The notes below the pieces were generated by a model. That model was not told the origin of the DNA. It worked only from the letters and a program-made list of their open reading frames with translations, and made no database searches. Below are positions 7,482 through 9,281 of a stretch of 9,281 nucleotides of DNA, piece after piece. Every line of letters begins with the position of its first letter. The first letter of the stretch is position 1. The DNA is taken from the NCBI GenBank assembly GCA_030067055.1, contig JASJAL010000167.1:1-9281 (forward strand), written 5' to 3'. Both the position numbers and the translations under genes were made by a program. The DNA comes from Kiloniellales bacterium. GTDB taxonomy: Bacteria > Pseudomonadota > Alphaproteobacteria > Kiloniellales > JAKSBE01.

Positions 7482-7501
7482 CTCTGCCTGAGAAGGCGGA
7501 G
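7482..7501 (-). terminator. Hairpin after the convergent lipoprotein gene
   Basis: CTCTGCCT (7482-7489) pairs with AGGCGGAG (7494-7501) around GAGA, 8 pairs with one T-G mismatch that would be a G-U wobble in plus-strand RNA. Read on the minus strand it lies 23 bases after the lipoprotein stop codon at 7525 and is followed by ATATGT, a weak T-containing tail. Position suggests it ends the minus-strand transcript. With the hairpin at 7448-7468 it forms a pair between tail-to-tail genes. Confidence 0.4.
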
Positions 7502-7524
7502 CGCCACGGGTCTGCAGGTCTGGA

Positions 7525-8652
7525 TCAGAAGAGCGGAATCTCGCCGCTGTCGACCCGGGCGAGGAGGGTTTGCATGCGCTTCCAGACTGCCTCGATCTCG
7601 AACCTGGCCAGGCCGAGCTGGACGGTGTCCCCGGCGACACGCACCCCCTCGTTCGGATAGAGGTTCTCGCCCGGCGGCACCGAGCGGTAGGTGCCGCTAG
7701 CGTCCTTTTCCAACTGCGCGACGACGCCGAGTTGGTCGAGGTCTTCGCGGCGCAGCTTGCGAAGCCGCTCGATCGAATCGCGACGCAGGGCCGGCACGAA
7801 GATGACGTTCCATCCATCGACCAGGGGCAGGCGGAGCAGCTCACCAAAGGAGATATCGTTGTCGGGGGCGAAGATCTGCCGTCGGTCGGGGTCCTTCGAG
7901 ACCAGAAAGTTGCTCCTTTTCGGATCGCCGAAGTCGATGAGATAGGTGTAGAGGTTGAAGTTGGCGAGGTAGTAGGCATAGGTCGGGTCCGAGACGAAGC
8001 GGGTCTCCTCGTAGAGGCTGTCGTCGAAGCCGACGTCGAGCAACCAGACCTGGACCAGGCCGAGCACGCAATTCGAGTCCGGCAAGGTCGGCCTGGATGT
8101 TCCGGCCCGCCTCTCATCGTGCAGCGCGAGTGAAACGCAGTAGGCGAAGGCCGGCGGCACCACGTAGTCCTCCGGGTCCAGGAAGAACTTCTGGATCTGG
8201 TAGGCGGCGATCTGCCGGCGCGGGCTGTCGTTCTGTGCCTCTAAAGCTGTGGCGTCGGTCGTCGCCTTGCGCGGCATGTCCTTCCACTTGAATCGAATGA
8301 CTTTGCGCTCGCCCGGCGCGTTCGGGAACTTGAGCTCGACCGAGCGCGCGCCGGACGTTCCGTAGGCGGTGCGCTTGTCGGTGACGATCTCGAAGTTCAT
8401 GGCGTTGAGGTCCGCAAGCAAACTGGTCTCGATCACCTCCGGCGGATAGGGCCAGTTCGGGAAGGCGTTGGCTGCCGCCGGCCGTTCCGCGGATTCGAAC
8501 TCCAGCGGCAAGCCGGTGTTTGCGGGGATGTTCACGCATGCGGCAAGGACCAGACTCAGGGTCGCAGCCGCCGCCGCCTCGATGGCCTTGGGTCGCTTGC
8601 CGAGGTTCCCGACTCCGGATCTCGCCCGAGCTTCCGTTGCTTCAAAGACCAT
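7525..8652 (-). CDS. Lipoprotein of unknown function, about 375 aa
   Basis: I do not recognise the family. The clear feature is a lipoprotein signal: a basic region ending GKRPK, a hydrophobic Ala/Leu core, and the classic lipobox LAAC followed by VNIP. With ATG 8652 the Cys is residue 39. An upstream ATG at 8700 has a purine-rich tract (AAGGGG plus AGGAG very close) that looks more like a ribosome binding site, but would give an over-long 55-residue leader. A TTG at 8781 is also in frame. The mature protein would be the same in all cases. Residue +2 is Val, so outer-membrane sorting is expected. The mature chain is mixed alpha/beta in style with an aromatic-rich stretch (YAYYLANFNLYTYLIDFGD), a conserved-looking segment LPLVDGWNVIFVPALRR, and two further Cys (FAYCVSL, SNCVLG) that could form a disulfide. 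No catalytic motif or transmembrane segment follows. It converges with the RND operon and shows no sign of co-transcription with it. Confidence 0.8.
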   Translation of the reverse strand: MVFEATEARARSGVGNLGKRPKAIEAAAAATLSLVLAACVNIPANTGLPLEFESAERPAAANAFPNWPYPPEVIETSLLADLNAMNFEIVTDKRTAYGTSGARSVELKFPNAPGERKVIRFKWKDMPRKATTDATALEAQNDSPRRQIAAYQIQKFFLDPEDYVVPPAFAYCVSLALHDERRAGTSRPTLPDSNCVLGLVQVWLLDVGFDDSLYEETRFVSDPTYAYYLANFNLYTYLIDFGDPKRSNFLVSKDPDRRQIFAPDNDISFGELLRLPLVDGWNVIFVPALRRDSIERLRKLRREDLDQLGVVAQLEKDASGTYRSVPPGENLYPNEGVRVAGDTVQLGLARFEIEAVWKRMQTLLARVDSGEIPLF

Positions 8653-9122
8653 CACACCGGAGATCGCATGGCCACAGCGGCCGATCGCCTTGGACCACAT
8701 CGCTCCTGCTTCCCCTTCCTGTCCTGTCCCGGTCCCGCTCCTCGGACCGTTGCTCCCCTCTGGTGAAGATCGTCTCACCAAATCAATGCTTTCGCGAAAT
8801 CTTTCGCCAATCCAGAAGCTTAAGCTGCGTCTGCGGCGCCTGCCAGTGAATTTGCGCGAGCCTCATGCGATGCCCTCCGCACAAGCCGGGACGGCCTGCT
8901 TTGCGGGCAGCGGCTGACGCCAGATGGTGTCCTCCGGCAGGCCACCCATCCCTCAGTGCTCTCGACATGGTGAGTGGTAGCCGTTCATCGCTCGACCGGG
9001 GCATGGGGCGTCGGTTGAGAGCTGGGTTCTTGGCAATCCAGGCGCTGAAAAATCCGCTTGCCGCCTCGGGTCTTCTGCGCGCCAAATTGAGATCTTCGAT
9101 CGGCGGGACCGGGAGCGCCCAG
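8653..9122. other. Divergent gene-free region between lipoprotein and PhyH-like genes
   Basis: About 470 bases (about 420 if the lipoprotein starts at 8700) separate two divergent genes and should hold both promoters. I cannot place a convincing -35/-10 pair. Visible symmetric elements are the 10-bp palindrome TTTCGCGAAA at 8790-8799 and AGCTTAAGCT at 8817-8826. A minus-strand open frame covering most of this stretch has no domain I recognise and no good start. Confidence 0.5.
8789..8807. repeat. Palindrome TTTCGCGAAA with a repeated CTTTCGC unit
   Basis: TTTCGCGAAA (8790-8799) is a perfect 10-bp palindrome. CTTTCGC occurs at 8789-8795 and again at 8801-8807, 12 bases apart, close to one helical turn. 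It sits upstream of both possible lipoprotein ATG starts in a divergent intergenic region, a reasonable place for an operator. Regulatory function is inference and chance is possible for so short a site. Confidence 0.25.
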
Positions 9123-9281
9123 ATGCGGCTGACAGACGAGCAGATCGAGCGTTTTTCGGAGGACGGCTTCCTCATCCTGCCCGAGCGCTTCTCCAAGGCG
9201 GAGGTCGCGGTCTTGCGGCAGGCCATGGCGCGGGTCTTCGCCCAGGACAGCCCGGCCGACATCCGCGAGAAGGGCAGCGGG
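9123..9281 (+). CDS. Phytanoyl-CoA dioxygenase (PhyH/EctD-like) family protein, N-terminal part, cut by window edge
   Basis: Fifty-three codons are visible from ATG 9123, with GGGAG (9111-9115) 7 bases upstream. The opening LTDEQIERFSEDGFLILPER is the typical start of PhyH-superfamily proteins, where a helix leads into the GF(L/V) strand, and the last visible residues IREKGSG match the next conserved stretch seen in many bacterial members. These are Fe(II)/2-oxoglutarate-dependent oxygenases of the cytoplasm that hydroxylate small molecules such as phytanoyl-CoA, ectoine or amino-acid building blocks. The iron-binding HxD...H residues lie beyond the window, so activity and substrate cannot be judged. 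The upstream gene is divergent, so this gene probably begins its own transcript. Family call is fairly secure; specific function is unknown. Confidence 0.8.
   Translation, partial: MRLTDEQIERFSEDGFLILPERFSKAEVAVLRQAMARVFAQDSPADIREKGSG

Noticed and set aside
8783..9262. A 159-codon minus-strand frame across the divergent region and the PhyH-like start
   Set aside because: It is antisense to the recognisable PhyH N-terminus and has no recognised motif. It is a shadow frame.
1..9281. Mobile elements, CRISPR arrays, tRNA or rRNA genes
   Set aside because: I looked on both strands and saw no transposase or integrase motifs, no terminal inverted repeats with target duplications, no spaced direct repeats and no cloverleaf-like segments.

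Overview
The window is GC-rich (roughly 60% or more by eye) and its codon use, start sites and gene families fit a Gram-negative proteobacterium, most likely an alphaproteobacterium. That placement is an inference from protein style, since no rRNA, tRNA or marker gene is present. I see no transposase, integrase, CRISPR array or tRNA.

Layout: (1) positions 1-398, minus strand, hold the N-terminal part of a polyphosphate kinase 2 (PPK2) cut by the window edge. (2) Positions 399-1006 are a gene-free stretch ending in a short hairpin just before the next gene. (3) Positions 1007-1732, plus strand, encode a 241-residue exported protein of unknown function, followed by a strong GC hairpin at 1773-1808. 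(4) After a 519-bp gene-free stretch, positions 2252-3922 and 3919-7443, plus strand, form a two-gene operon: an unusually long RND periplasmic adaptor (probably a lipoprotein) and an unusually long RND inner-membrane pump. They overlap by four bases (GTGA), so translation is probably coupled. No outer-membrane channel gene is in view. (5) Positions 7444-7524 separate convergent genes and hold two hairpins, one placed for each strand. (6) Positions 7525-8652, minus strand, encode a lipoprotein of unknown function with a classic LAAC lipobox. (7) Positions 8653-9122 are a divergent, gene-free region with small palindromes. (8) Positions 9123-9281, plus strand, hold the N-terminus of a phytanoyl-CoA dioxygenase (PhyH/EctD-like) protein cut by the window edge.

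The RND pair would work as a proton-driven exporter: the pump in the inner membrane, the adaptor bridging the periplasm, and an outer-membrane channel encoded elsewhere. The most distinctive point is that both partners are enlarged. The adaptor carries about 130 extra residues inside its beta-barrel region that look like a second membrane-proximal domain. The pump is about 125 residues longer than AcrB and has a reduced proton-relay motif (one Asp in TM4, no Lys in TM10). The other genes look like ordinary neighbours with no evident functional link. I found no convincing new multi-gene system; the enlarged RND pair and two unrecognised exported proteins are the best leads.
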